Shown here piece after piece: positions 8,724 to 18,773 of a DNA stretch of 64,000 nucleotides (positions within the stretch are counted from its first letter, which is position 1; every line of letters begins with the position of its first letter). The position numbers and the translations under genes were made by a program. This stretch comes from an uncultured Dehalococcoidia bacterium. GTDB lineage: Bacteria; Chloroflexota; Dehalococcoidia; Lucifugimonadales; UBA3495. The stretch covers positions 1,005,029 through 1,069,028 of the forward strand of contig OX638345.1 of NCBI GenBank assembly GCA_951813535.1. The letters are read 5' to 3'. The notes beneath the pieces are model-generated. The model was given only the letters and a program-made list of their open reading frames with translations. It had not been told where the DNA came from and searched no databases.

Positions 8724-8967
8724 GATCAGCCACGTAAGGGGGTGCGGCCCTGGTAGAGGAGGAACGTGGATACCCCACCAGATCACCGGGCGCTGACCAG
8801 TTTGCCGACGCAGCCGGTTTGGCGCACATCGTCACGGCGGCAAAGCTGGTTGGGGTTGCTGAACTACGCTCCGGATTATCCCGTTCGTTCATCGTTTCCG
8901 TATTGGAAGGTCCGTTGGTTATTGGAGGTCAGGGTGCTGATCCACAACCCCGCCCTGTGGGTACGTT

Positions 8968-9018
8968 GGTTTACACATTCCATATTCTATCATAGACTGT
9001 AAACCGGGAGGTGTCCTC
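8968..9018 (+). promoter_or_regulatory. Promoter with 8-bp inverted-repeat operator and ribosome binding site
   Basis: A perfect inverted repeat GGTTTACA (8968-8975) and TGTAAACC (8998-9005) brackets a possible promoter: TTTACA at 8970-8975 and TAGACT at 8993-8998, 17 bp apart. GGGAGGTG at 9006-9013 is the ribosome site of the XRE gene at 9019. A repeat overlapping both promoter boxes is what an autoregulating XRE protein would bind. Confidence 0.6.
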
Positions 9019-10071
9019 ATGTTCAGCGAACGCCTCAAGCTCGCCAGAAAACGCAGCGGCCTTTCACTGCGGGATTTGTCTTCGAGTATGAACGGGATGG
9101 TCTCCGCCCAGGCTATCGGAAAGTACGAGCGCGGCGAGATGATGCCCAGTTCATCCGTTGCCATTGCGCTGGCCAACGCTCTGGATGTTTCGACCACTTA
9201 CCTGCTCAGCCCTACCGTCGTCTCCCTGCAATCCGTCGAGTTCAGGAAGTTGGCTTCTACCAAAGTCCGTGAACGCGCGATGGTGGAAGCAGCGGTGCTT
9301 GACCATGTCGACCGTTATCTGCAGGTGGAGGAGCTCCTGGACATCGCCAGCAGTATCTGGGACATCCCCCACGGCGCCCCGTACCCTGCGGAAACCGTTG
9401 CGGATGGCGAGCTGATCGCGGCCAGAGTACGCGAAGCCTGGAACCTCGGCGGCGGCCCCGTCCCCAGCATGATCGAGCTGCTCGAAGAGCGCGGCATCAA
9501 GGTCCTCAAGCTGGATTTTCCCCGGGCAGTGGACGGTCTCACCTGCTTCGTCCATCGTACCGACGATACTTCCGTGCCGGTGGTGGTGTGCTCTACCGGC
9601 AAGTCCATCGAGCGGCAGAGGTTCACCCTGGCCCACGAGCTCGGTCACTTGGTGATGGACATCCCCGCCGGAATGCCTGAAGAGAAGATCTGCGACCGGT
9701 TTGCCAGCGCCTTGCTGGTTCCCGAAGATGAACTGATCCGGGAAGTGGGCCACCGCCGCCTCGACTTCGGCTTCGGCGAACTGGTTGAAGTCAAGAAGAT
9801 ATTCGGCGTCAGCGCCGCAGCCCTGGTGATCCGCATGCGTGACTTGGGCATCATCGGCGAGGCAACGGTGACGCGCATCTTCCGCGGCATCGGGCGATCC
9901 TGGAGGACGCAGGAACCCTGCCCGCTCACGCAGCCGGAAAGCCCCAAACGGTTCCGCCGCCTCTGCCTGAGAGCGCTGGCGGAGGACGTGATATCGGAAT
10001 CCAAAGCCGCCGAACTACTGGATATGCGGGTCAGTGAGATCGAGCGCGTCATGGTGGGAACGGCAGACTGA
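9019..10071 (+). CDS. XRE-family HTH regulator fused to ImmA/IrrE metallopeptidase
   Basis: 350 residues. An N-terminal helix-turn-helix of the XRE type (about residues 1-62, RLKLARKRSGLSLRDLS…ALANALDVSTTYLL) is followed by an ImmA/IrrE-type zinc peptidase domain with HELGH (FTLAHELGHLVMD, about residue 206) and a second helical region ending ALLVPEDELIREVG. Such fusions usually act as stress-sensing regulators or as the antitoxin of a toxin pair, cleaving a repressor or themselves. The gene has a strong ribosome site and stops 6 bp before the PIN gene, so both are probably co-transcribed. It is divergent from the CBASS operon and shares its 295-bp intergenic region, so it could also influence that operon (inference). 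Confidence 0.88.
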   Translation: MFSERLKLARKRSGLSLRDLSSSMNGMVSAQAIGKYERGEMMPSSSVAIALANALDVSTTYLLSPTVVSLQSVEFRKLASTKVRERAMVEAAVLDHVDRYLQVEELLDIASSIWDIPHGAPYPAETVADGELIAARVREAWNLGGGPVPSMIELLEERGIKVLKLDFPRAVDGLTCFVHRTDDTSVPVVVCSTGKSIERQRFTLAHELGHLVMDIPAGMPEEKICDRFASALLVPEDELIREVGHRRLDFGFGELVEVKKIFGVSAAALVIRMRDLGIIGEATVTRIFRGIGRSWRTQEPCPLTQPESPKRFRRLCLRALAEDVISESKAAELLDMRVSEIERVMVGTAD

Positions 10072-10077
10072 TACGCC

Positions 10078-10578
10078 ATGCACGTCCTCGTCAGCGACAG
10101 TTCCGTGCTGATCGAGTTCTCGAAGCGAGACCTGCTGGACAGGATGTTCGAGCTGCGTTTCCAATTTGCCGTGCCGGACCTGCTGTTCAACGAGGAACTC
10201 ATCGACCTGGGCCATTACCACCGGCAGGACCTGGTCAGAATGGGACTTCGTGTAGAATCCCTGGACGCTGAGGGCGTGGCTACCGCGATTGCCTATCAAA
10301 GCCGGCGGCGCGCCCTGAGCCTGGTGGACTGCTTTGCCCTGGCTCTGGCCCATCACCAGGGGTACACTCTGCTCACGGAAGACCGGCGCATGAGATCCTG
10401 CGCCGCCGAAGAGGGCATTCAGCACCACGATCTCCTGTGGATCATTGACCAGATGCACCAGGTGGCCATACTGACCACGTCCCAGGTGGCCGCCACTCTG
10501 GAAGCGATGCTCGCAGATCCCAGATGTCCAATCCCAAAACAGGAATTGGCGCGACGCATCCGGAGTTTGGCCGGATAG
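10078..10578 (+). CDS. PIN-domain ribonuclease-like protein, probable toxin
   Basis: 166 residues. The PIN fold is shown by VLVSDSSVLIEFSK at the start (first Asp), VVD/DCFALALAH in the middle and YTLLTEDRRMR near residue 100 (the TxD motif). PIN toxins cleave RNA and are paired with a regulator; here the partner is the XRE-ImmA/IrrE gene 6 bp upstream. COG2856-type regulators with PIN neighbours are a recurring arrangement. The acidic residues needed for metal binding appear intact. Toxicity is inferred from family and context. Confidence 0.8.
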   Translation: MHVLVSDSSVLIEFSKRDLLDRMFELRFQFAVPDLLFNEELIDLGHYHRQDLVRMGLRVESLDAEGVATAIAYQSRRRALSLVDCFALALAHHQGYTLLTEDRRMRSCAAEEGIQHHDLLWIIDQMHQVAILTTSQVAATLEAMLADPRCPIPKQELARRIRSLAG

Positions 10579-10899
10579 CCTGCTGAAACCTTGAGCATTT
10601 CCGCTTTAATGCCTACCCGTACAGGGTTCCGCAGTCCACGCAGGCTGTGGCGCACATCTCCAGTTCACGGACCGTGTTCCCCACACCACAACCGTTGCAA
10701 TTCTGGCACTTACCCCAGTTTTGTCGGGCAATCAATTTCCGGCCACGGCTCTCAGCTTGTGGCGGTTCAAGTAGCCTTGCTGATACCTGCCGTGGTTCGC
10801 CAAACTGCCGTTACGTGAAGTCGTTTGTCGAGGCTGCCGGTGCGACATTCCTACGGCCTGATCTTCCTGCCCCAAGTTACGAATGCTAGCGGCGGCGGG
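10579..10899. other. Intergenic debris with a Cys-rich remnant
   Basis: The minus strand holds a stretch of about 60 codons ending near 10613 with CQNCNGCG and CATACVDCG, a zinc-ribbon-like pattern. It has no start codon or ribosome site and is read as the tail of a lost gene. Nothing else is recognised before the IS1380 fragment. Confidence 0.35.
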
Positions 10900-11590
10900 G
10901 ACCCACGCACAGCTCCCAGTTGGCCTTTTTCGCCGCCTACCGATATCACGGCTGCATCACCGACCAACACGTGGACACCGTGGCTCTCGAGGCCGACCAT
11001 CACCGCCACGCCGAGATCGAGAACGCCATTCGCGACCTCAAGTACGGCGTGGGTCTCAACCATCTCCCCTCAGAACGCTTCCCCGCCAACGCGGCCTGGC
11101 TGGCCGTCCAGATCATGGCCCACAACTTGGCGCGGTGGATGGCGCGCATCGGTCTGGGGGAGCAACCGGTAACCACCAAGACCTTGCGGCGACGCTTCTT
11201 CTCCCTGGCCAGACGCATCACCCGCAAAGCGCGCCGCCTCATCCTGCATTTGCCCCAGGACTGGCCCTGGCAAAACCAGTTCAGCAGCGCCCTGGCGAGA
11301 CTGAGCGCCCTGCCACTCCATTCCTGACCGCGCCCACCGCATCTGCCGGTCCACCGCACAACCCAATGCCGGCCGGATCGGCGCCAAGCCGGTCACCGCG
11401 TGTCTCCGGCGGTAACCTGACCGGCCGATCCCCCCCGCCGCCAGCTCTGACGGCGGTCACCTTCTCCTTGGCGTCGCGACCACGCCCTTTGCCCAGCCGG
11501 ATTGGAGCGGGTCAAGATCACCCCGTCTCTATCCGGCACGTCTCAGCCCTTCCCTCCTCAAGGTGGCTAGATCCTTTCGGTGGATTGAGG
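10900..11590 (+). mobile_element. IS1380-family element, 5'-truncated copy 3
   Basis: Only the last third of the transposase (in frame 10920-11327, ending in a normal stop) and the right terminal repeat (TTTCGGTGGATTGAGG, ending 11590) remain. The retained part includes the catalytic Glu region (ADHHRHAEIENAIRDLKYG). The flank is ATTAG, fitting the TTAG preference of the other copies. It is more diverged from copies 1 and 2 than they are from each other, so it is older. It cannot move on its own. Confidence 0.88.
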
Positions 11591-11642
11591 ATTAGGGGGT
11601 TGGAATGGAAAGTCAACCGTTGCTTCATATATAATCGGTCGC

Positions 11643-12110
11643 ATGACGAGCCTGCTCACAAAACGCCAACTCGCTGACATGGGTCAGTTCTTTAAGTCGA
11701 TAGTGGTTCGGATTCTGACCGTCCCATTCTTGATGGTGCTCGGCATGGCCCTGCTCCTCGCTCTGTTAGTCGGCTTGGTCGGTGCACCATCTGAAATCGT
11801 TGTGAATTTTGTTCTTGAGGCGACCGGCACCGTCGTAGCGCTTCAAGTCAAATTGCTCCTAATCGTCGGCGCCATCGGTGCCTTGTGCTTCTTCGTGGGC
11901 GCCTACCGCCTAGACGTATTTACCAGCTACGCGGCAGACAAGCTGCAATCCGCGATAAGGGGATTGATGGCCCTCTGGGCGTCAATGCTGGCGGGTGCTC
12001 ACACTCTGTTTCCCTTGTCGACTGCTCCCGTTCTCAGTGCGCCGCGATTGGCTTGCACCGTGGGGCCAAGGACAGGATTCGTTTCCGGGCATACCCCGCA
12101 GCTGGAGTGA
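11643..12110 (+). CDS. Small membrane protein, unknown function
   Basis: 155 residues with two strong hydrophobic segments (about 20-50, ILTVPFLMVLGMALLLALLVGLVG, and 62-88, LQVKLLLIVGAIGALCFFVGAY). I do not recognise a family. The last 45 residues are of poor quality and may be read-through after a frameshift. It lies just downstream of the IS1380 fragment, so it may be a truncated gene that gained a new start. Confidence 0.45.
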   Translation: MTSLLTKRQLADMGQFFKSIVVRILTVPFLMVLGMALLLALLVGLVGAPSEIVVNFVLEATGTVVALQVKLLLIVGAIGALCFFVGAYRLDVFTSYAADKLQSAIRGLMALWASMLAGAHTLFPLSTAPVLSAPRLACTVGPRTGFVSGHTPQLE

Positions 12111-12206
12111 TACTAGGCCTCACGGTCGAAATCCGGCCCCTAAGTAGTGGGGCCATGTTCGAATGCGCGTCCCGCGCTATACGTAGGGCGCGAAAGGTGG
12201 GTCATT

Positions 12207-12413
12207 ATGAATCCAGCGGCCGTTCTCATGGGGATGGTGGTCTCAGGGGTTATCGCAGCCTTCGTTTGGGTCGCTTTCTGGGCAGTCCTTGTCCCCGAAA
12301 TTTCCAACGGATGGGTGTGGGCCGGGCACGGGGCTTTCAATTTGCCGGTGTTCTTTTTGGGGTTTTTTGCCCCATTGGCGGCCCTCGTCTTAGGCCTGTT
12401 TTCCGGCAAGTAG
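12207..12413 (+). CDS. Small two-helix membrane protein
   Basis: 68 residues from the ATG at 12207, preceded by AAGGTG, which I prefer to the upstream start at 12147. There are two hydrophobic segments (AVLMGMVVSGVIAAFVWVAFWAVLV and FNLPVFFLGFFAPLAALVLGL) joined by a short NGWVWAGHG loop. No homologue is recognised. Good ribosome site and clear membrane character support it as a real gene. Confidence 0.55.
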   Translation: MNPAAVLMGMVVSGVIAAFVWVAFWAVLVPEISNGWVWAGHGAFNLPVFFLGFFAPLAALVLGLFSGK

Positions 12414-12919
12414 CCGCAGGTAGCCAATCATTTTGGGCGCGGCAGATAATTGAAGCACTGCTGCGCCCTGTTCGTATTCTTGCCGAGTAACCATTTCACC
12501 CCCATCCTTACCTTCCCTTTTGATGAAGAAGAAACTTTGGGACTGGAGCAGACACCATGCCACGGCCACGCCGGAGCCAATCGCAACGGTCCATCGAGGC
12601 TTAGACCACACTGGGCAGGAGCGGCTGAACAACCCGCCGGTGGGGCTGGTGTCGCCGGATACGGACTTCGACGCGGGACGTAGGACTACGAGTACGACCC
12701 CCACTTGGACCAGCAAATGCGACGCTTAGGTAAGGGTGGAGTTGATAATGCCCGGTCAACCAGGTTGACGAGTTCAATCAGAACCTCATAAATCATTGGA
12801 CGTGTACGTTTGTGTCACCCCTTACGGACAGCGCCGCGAACGGCGGGATGAACGAATAACGGAGGGCAACTGGTGGCCGGCCATCCTGCGGGTTGCTGCC
12901 ACCCCTGACCACCGGCGCC
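12414..12919. other. Gene-poor stretch
   Basis: About 500 bp between the small membrane gene and the Tn3 relic. Open stretches on either strand have no domain signature. No strong terminator or repeat was seen. Confidence 0.4.
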
Positions 12920-13356
12920 CTTCCGCCAAGTCAGCTGCTGCGAAAGTTCGCGGCCTATCCGCGCCAGCACGAACTGGCTGTCACTCTCCAGGAAATCGGA
13001 CGGGTCGAACGAACGCTCTGCATCGTCGACTGACTGCTCGACGCCGATATGCAGCTCCGAACCAACACCGGCCTGAACAAGGGCGAGGCTCATCACGCGC
13101 TCAAGAACGCCCTCCGCATCGGGCGGCAGGGCGAAATCCGCGACCGCTCCAGCGAGAGCCGGCATTACCGGATGCCCGGGCTCAACCTGCTCGCCGCCAT
13201 CGTCGTTTACTGGAACACCGCCCACCTCGGCGGAGCGGTTCTACAGCGGAAACACGCCGGGCCGACCGTCGGGCCCGAGCTCCTGCCCACATCTCACCCC
13301 TAGGGTGGGCCCGCATCCTGCTGACCGGCGAATACCGGTGGCCAAAGCGCCGATAG
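12920..13356 (+). pseudogene. Tn3-family transposase, C-terminal relic
   Basis: The reading LLRKFAAYPRQHELA, then LNKGEAHHALKNAL, GEIRDRSSESRHYR and GLNLLAAIVVYWNTAHL is the conserved C-terminus of Tn3 TnpA. The family motif DWL is broken by a stop: GAC TGA CTG reads D-stop-L where DWLLD is expected (near 13033). Before the end the frame slips, and the terminal SPLGWARILLTGEYRW is found in another frame, ending 13356. The rest of the transposase, the resolvase and the ends are absent. This is a dead fragment. Confidence 0.85.
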
Positions 13357-14522
<1,166 letters not shown>

Positions 14523-15109
14523 CATTAAAGACAGTTGCTACCGGAATCAACCCCATCAGGACCATCACATCAAGTGCCTGGACGCCCTCTACTCCGTGCC
14601 CTACCACCTCTGCCGGCCGGGCCATAAGGTCGAGGTCAGGGTGGACAGCAAGCTGGTGCGCATCTACCACCGCGGCCAGCTCATCAAGACCCATCCGCGT
14701 CAGCCGGTGGGCGGCCGCTCCACCGACGTCGCCGACTATCCACCCAAGATCGGCCCCTACACCACCCGGGCTCCCGACGGGGCTCAAGCGTGAGGCCGCC
14801 AAACTGGGACCGGCGGTGGGCCAATTCGCCGAACGCCTCTTCGAAGGCGACCACCCCTGGTCGAAGATCAGGCAGGGACATAAGCTGCTGCGCCTGGGCG
14901 ACCGTTACACCGCCCAGCGCCTGGACGCCGCCTGTCAGCGGGCCCTGGACGTCGACCTAATCGACGTGTACCGCGTGGAGAACATCCTGATCCAGGCTCT
15001 GGAAGAGGAGACCACGCCCCAACTGCCTCTGCCCCTGCCGCCCGGCCGCTTCGCTCGGCCCGGATGCGTCTTCGCCCAAAGCGACCCGTACCGCCGGAAG
15101 TCGGCCTGA
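14523..15109 (+). pseudogene. istA: IS21 transposase IstA, C-terminal remnant, frameshifted
   Basis: The reading YSVPYHLCRPGHKVEVRVDSKLV, then IYHRGQLIKTHPR is the beta-barrel region of IstA. It continues after a frame change near 14785 with LKREAAKLGPAVGQFAERLF and later RYTAQRLDAACQRAL. The whole N-terminal DDE half is missing, replaced by the IS110 element. Together with istB 14 bp downstream it marks an IS21 element that has lost its left part. Confidence 0.85.
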
Positions 15110-15122
15110 GGAGATTATACCC

Positions 15123-15890
15123 ATGACACGCATCACCGAACTCACACCCCTGCTCAAGCAACTTCGCCTGGGGCAAATGGCGGCCACGCTGCCAGAGCGC
15201 ATCGCCCTGGCTCGCCGTGAACAGCTGGACTACGCCTCATTCCTGGAGATCATCCTCAGCGACGAGGTCAATCGCCGCGCCCACCGCCGCATCGAAGTGC
15301 GCCTCAATGGCGCCGGTTTCGAGGAGACCTGCCGGCTGGAGGACTTCGACTGGTCGGCGTCAATTACCCTGGACCGCCGGCTGCTGGACGCCGTCTTCTC
15401 ATTGGAGTTTCTCGACAAGCACGAGCACGTCCTCCTGGTAGGACCCGCCGGCGTCGGCAAGAGCTTTCTGGCCCAAGCCCTGGGCTACGCGGCCGTCCGC
15501 GCCGGACACACCGTCCGCTTCAGCCACGCCGACGACTTCTTCAAAGCCATGGCTCAGGCTAGGGTAGACAACTCGGTAGACCGTGCCTTTCGGTCCTTCC
15601 TCACCCCCGACCTTCTCATCCTCGATGACCTCGGCCTGCACCGGCTGACCGCCCAGCAGTCCGCTGACCTCTACGAACTCATCCTCAACCGCCACCGGTC
15701 CTCCAGCTTCATCATCACCAGCAACCGGGCCATCGAAGAATGGCTCAGCCTCTTCGACGATCCCATCCTGGGCAACAGCGCTTTGGACCGGTTGGCCAAC
15801 GCCAGCTACCAGATCGTCATCGAAGGCACCAGCTACCGGGAACGTCTGTCACCGCACCGCGCCCTGCTCAGCAACCATGGAGGTGATTGA
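15123..15890 (+). CDS. istB: IS21-family helper ATPase IstB
   Basis: 255 residues, AAA+ ATPase of the DnaC/IstB type that directs IS21 transposition. Walker A is GPAGVGKSF, Walker B is DLLILDDLGL, and sensor regions follow (SSFIITSNRAIEEW, DRLANASYQIVIEG, SYR). It has the expected length and a ribosome site (GAGGAGATTATACCC). It is intact, but its IstA partner is truncated, so it is probably functionless in cis. Confidence 0.93.
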   Translation: MTRITELTPLLKQLRLGQMAATLPERIALARREQLDYASFLEIILSDEVNRRAHRRIEVRLNGAGFEETCRLEDFDWSASITLDRRLLDAVFSLEFLDKHEHVLLVGPAGVGKSFLAQALGYAAVRAGHTVRFSHADDFFKAMAQARVDNSVDRAFRSFLTPDLLILDDLGLHRLTAQQSADLYELILNRHRSSSFIITSNRAIEEWLSLFDDPILGNSALDRLANASYQIVIEGTSYRERLSPHRALLSNHGGD

Positions 15891-15942
15891 CCGGCACACA
15901 ACAACCTGATATTTCTCAGACTACCGCGCTTCCAGAGTGGAC

Positions 15943-15990
15943 TGATGTCCGTGAAAATGCCGGCCTAATCACCGCGAAAATTCACACTGC
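15943..15990. repeat. IS21-type terminal sequence, also seen at 35166-35200
   Basis: GATGTCCGTGAAAAT followed by GCCGGCCTAATCACC lies 55 bp after istB. A near copy (GATGTCCGTGAAAATCGCC, then TGCCTAATGACC) occurs at 35166 next to the IS256 fragment. I read these as ends of the same IS21-like element type. Confidence 0.5.
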
Positions 15991-16088
15991 CACCGCATAG
16001 ATGCTGGCCTCCGCCTGACCTCGAGATTGCTGGATACTCGCCTAACGTAGCGCGCTCCCCCACGTACCAGTCTGTCAAAGGATGAACA

Positions 16089-16850
16089 ATGTGGTTTGAT
16101 AATCTTTCACCCGACTCTTCATGGACAAGCCTTTGGTCAGGGTACATCCGATGTGGCACTTGTGCTGGTATCCGCACAACCGACGACCCCTGCCCAGTAT
16201 GCGGTGCGAGCCTACCCACCACGGGAGGCCGCATGGCAATTCTCGAAGACGGCCTATCAGTCGTTCTCGAAGACGGCGAGGAAGCCCCTCTCCAAGAACA
16301 CAGAATCGTCCATGTTCAGCACGCGTACGCCGGCGGCGAAACGCGATATGAAGACTATGTCTACCTGCAAACGCTGGAACGCGAGTGGAAACACCGAGGG
16401 CAAACCCCAAGGGAGCAGATGCCGTTCGCAGAACAGGTACCTGCTGGCACCGCCATCGTACTGATTTTTTGGACTTACTTTGAGAGTAGGATTGAGTACC
16501 TGCTTCGTGCTGGCCTCCAGCACATTCCACCACGTTTCCTCGAAGACGCTCTAACTCGATACTCCACCATCAGCTCCCGCATGGACCGCCTATACAGAGT
16601 TGCGTTTGAATCAACGTATCATGCTGACCTGTCCCAATTGGGATATTCGGACGTTAGCCAGCACCTGGCAGTGGTTCAAGCACGACGAAACTCCTTCGTC
16701 CATGGGACGCCGCAAAGCATAGACGGTTCTCTGGTCACGTCGGTCGTTGAAATGCTCAAAAGGGAGCACGAGGCATGGATCGCTGTTTATAACCTGCGTG
16801 CGTCCAGACCACCGCATGGTCATCCTCCCACAACAACGCGCACCTGCTGA
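16089..16850 (+). CDS. Zinc-ribbon protein with a C-terminal HEPN-type domain
   Basis: 253 residues; the ATG follows AAGGATGAACA. A zinc ribbon lies at the N-terminus (CGTC at about 22-25, CPVCG at about 35-39). The second half is helical (IVLIFWTYFESRIEYLLRAGLQ…) and carries RRNSFVHG, an RxxxxH motif as in HEPN ribonucleases, followed by a helix. HEPN domains with this motif cleave RNA in toxins and abortive-infection systems. It is not operonic with the minus-strand HEPN/NERD block but lies next to it. The assignment rests on the motif and helical context, so moderate confidence. Confidence 0.6.
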   Translation: MWFDNLSPDSSWTSLWSGYIRCGTCAGIRTTDDPCPVCGASLPTTGGRMAILEDGLSVVLEDGEEAPLQEHRIVHVQHAYAGGETRYEDYVYLQTLEREWKHRGQTPREQMPFAEQVPAGTAIVLIFWTYFESRIEYLLRAGLQHIPPRFLEDALTRYSTISSRMDRLYRVAFESTYHADLSQLGYSDVSQHLAVVQARRNSFVHGTPQSIDGSLVTSVVEMLKREHEAWIAVYNLRASRPPHGHPPTTTRTC

Positions 16851-17197
16851 CGAATTACGTCGAGAGCGAAAGCTCATATAAAACCGACGGAAACGACTGA
16901 ATTCGTCAAGTTGGGGATTCAGAGACCCAACGCCAATTATTTTTGCACGAGCCTAATATACCAATCCCCTGATGACATCTGCCGCCTACTGAAGGAAATC
17001 GTCACTCCCTGATTGTTCAAAATGAGCAGGACGGTAAACTTGGACGCTGCGCTGGGTATGCGAAAACCGCAACGAAGATGGGTTTTGTCAGTTTTCGGCG
17101 CAGTGGTTGGGTTACGATTGTTACGAGACTGCGTTTTTTCTGGGCGCGATGGCACTGGTCATGCTTACGGCCTCTGCCCCCTACTCTGTGCTTGAGG
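16851..17197. other. Convergent intergenic region
   Basis: 347 bp between the plus-strand HEPN gene and the end of the minus-strand gene at 17198. An AT-richer patch lies near 16930-16970. No gene or strong terminator was identified. Confidence 0.4.
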
Positions 17198-18586
17198 TTA
17201 TTGCTCGTCCGGAAAGCGAAGTTCTTCGGATCGTACGTCCGCGAGCATGTCTTGTCCCAGTATGTTGAATGTGGGGTGCATGGTTCGGTTCGGGATTGAA
17301 TTCAACCCAAGTTGGACCAGTAACAAGGCTTCAATAAGGAACTGCGAGGCTTGCCACCGGTAATGGGCATCCGCTTGGCTTTCTGTCATCGTCAGGTCAG
17401 TGTGGAACGTTGCGTTTCGGATTGCGTTGATCCTGAGGCTTGCCTGCTTGAAGGTCGTGCTGTTCTTCCCAAAGTATTCCTGTGCGGCGGCTTCGATCGC
17501 GGTGATAACACTCTTTCCTCTTTTCAGGCTCAGGTTTTCGTCCAGCCATTCGTCTTTGGATGGGAGCATGCTGATGATAGACCGAGTCAACCCCTCTACC
17601 CCCGCGAAACTGAGTGATGCAGCTATTGTTGGGCGTCCCAGGGTCCCTATGATCTCCTCACTGTCCGCGTACTGGGTGATGACCTTGTGCCAGTGGCTTT
17701 TGATGTCCGGGTCTGCTGTGCAGAATGTTCGGAAAAGCGGTTGCAGGTCGATTGGATCCGTCCTTTGCATCGTAAACCAGTTACGCTGGTAGGTTTTGGC
17801 CGGCGAGTGTACGCCACGTCCCGGTACCGCCCACTGTTCTGCGCTGGCTTTATATCCCACGATCGTGCGGAATCGAATCCGTTGCCCAAACACGAACATC
17901 AGAAACGGGAATAGGTTATCCTCTATGAACCTCTGGACGTCGGCTCCGGTCATCGGATCGGTTGTCTTCTTCAAGTTGCATTGGTACGGGGTTTTCCCTT
18001 GGTTATGCGTGCTGGGCGGTACTTCCCATAGATCGACTTGCCATCCTTCCGCTTCCATTTTGACGGCTTTCATCCTTCTGTACCCTGGCCTGCTGTTCTG
18101 TATGTTGGTGTGGCCGGATTCTATGTGAAGGTCTGCGAATTCGGCGGATCCTTCGTAGAACCAGTACTCGTTCGTCGCACGCCACTCCTTTGGAAGGTCG
18201 TTCACCTCGATGTACACTCCATCGAGGTGAACGTTTTCATCCCCGAAGTCCTTGCGTGCAACAACTCCCCCCATACCCATATCGTCGCCCGGTAGGATGG
18301 TCCAAACGAAGTTGTCGGTGAACCCTATGCTAGGGATCGAGAGGGCTCGGGCTGGCGATTTTGCAATTATTGATTGGGCCAGGGGGTGGGTGTTTTCATC
18401 GCAGGTGAAGTCGAAGTGTAGCCCCCCGTCCTGCATTTTGAATATGGCGATGCCGTTCATGGAGTGGGTCGCTATATCCTTAGGTGATGCATCCCTAGGC
18501 AACTCCTCTCCCGAGGTGAGTTTGCCATGGTACGGGATCCCCTCTTGGATGCCCGTTATGTTTGTCAGCCAACGGTTCGCTTCCAT
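17198..18586 (-). CDS. ApeA-like protein: N-terminal sensor region plus C-terminal HEPN
   Basis: 462 residues. The N-terminal 200 residues are beta-rich (GIPYHGKLTSGEELP…GVYIEVNDLPKEWR…) and the C-terminal half is helical with INAIRNATFHTDL, giving an RxxxxH motif (RNATFH) near residue 395, and a preceding helix LEGLTRSI-type segment (AGVEGLTRSIISML). This layout resembles ApeA, an HEPN-domain anti-phage protein, but I cannot prove it by alignment. It is the last gene of a minus-strand run that starts with another HEPN gene and a NERD-helicase. The start at 18586 has only a weak upstream AAGGT. Confidence 0.6.
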   Translation of the reverse strand: MEANRWLTNITGIQEGIPYHGKLTSGEELPRDASPKDIATHSMNGIAIFKMQDGGLHFDFTCDENTHPLAQSIIAKSPARALSIPSIGFTDNFVWTILPGDDMGMGGVVARKDFGDENVHLDGVYIEVNDLPKEWRATNEYWFYEGSAEFADLHIESGHTNIQNSRPGYRRMKAVKMEAEGWQVDLWEVPPSTHNQGKTPYQCNLKKTTDPMTGADVQRFIEDNLFPFLMFVFGQRIRFRTIVGYKASAEQWAVPGRGVHSPAKTYQRNWFTMQRTDPIDLQPLFRTFCTADPDIKSHWHKVITQYADSEEIIGTLGRPTIAASLSFAGVEGLTRSIISMLPSKDEWLDENLSLKRGKSVITAIEAAAQEYFGKNSTTFKQASLRINAIRNATFHTDLTMTESQADAHYRWQASQFLIEALLLVQLGLNSIPNRTMHPTFNILGQDMLADVRSEELRFPDEQ

Positions 18587-18655
18587 TTGGTGGACCTTAT
18601 GTGGGAATACACCCGGATTTTTGCCCGCGTGTGTGAAATTTAATGATTAGCAATT

Positions 18656-18751
18656 TCACGGTTGACTTTGACCGCTGCCCATAAAGCCGTACACGAACAA
18701 CAGAAACATGCCTGACGTCAGCCCAGCACAGACGAGCCCGATGTACACCAT
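18656..18751 (-). CDS. Possible 31-residue single-pass membrane peptide
   Basis: MVYIGLVCAGLTSGMFLLF and a short polar tail; almost the whole peptide is one membrane helix. It lies in the 187-bp gap between the NERD-helicase and the ApeA-like gene on the same strand. No well-placed ribosome site is visible (AAAGGA is 17 nt away), so expression is uncertain. Small membrane peptides occur in some defence operons. Confidence 0.3.
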   Translation of the reverse strand: MVYIGLVCAGLTSGMFLLFVYGFMGSGQSQP

Positions 18752-18773
18752 CTTGATTATCGGATGAGGTCCT

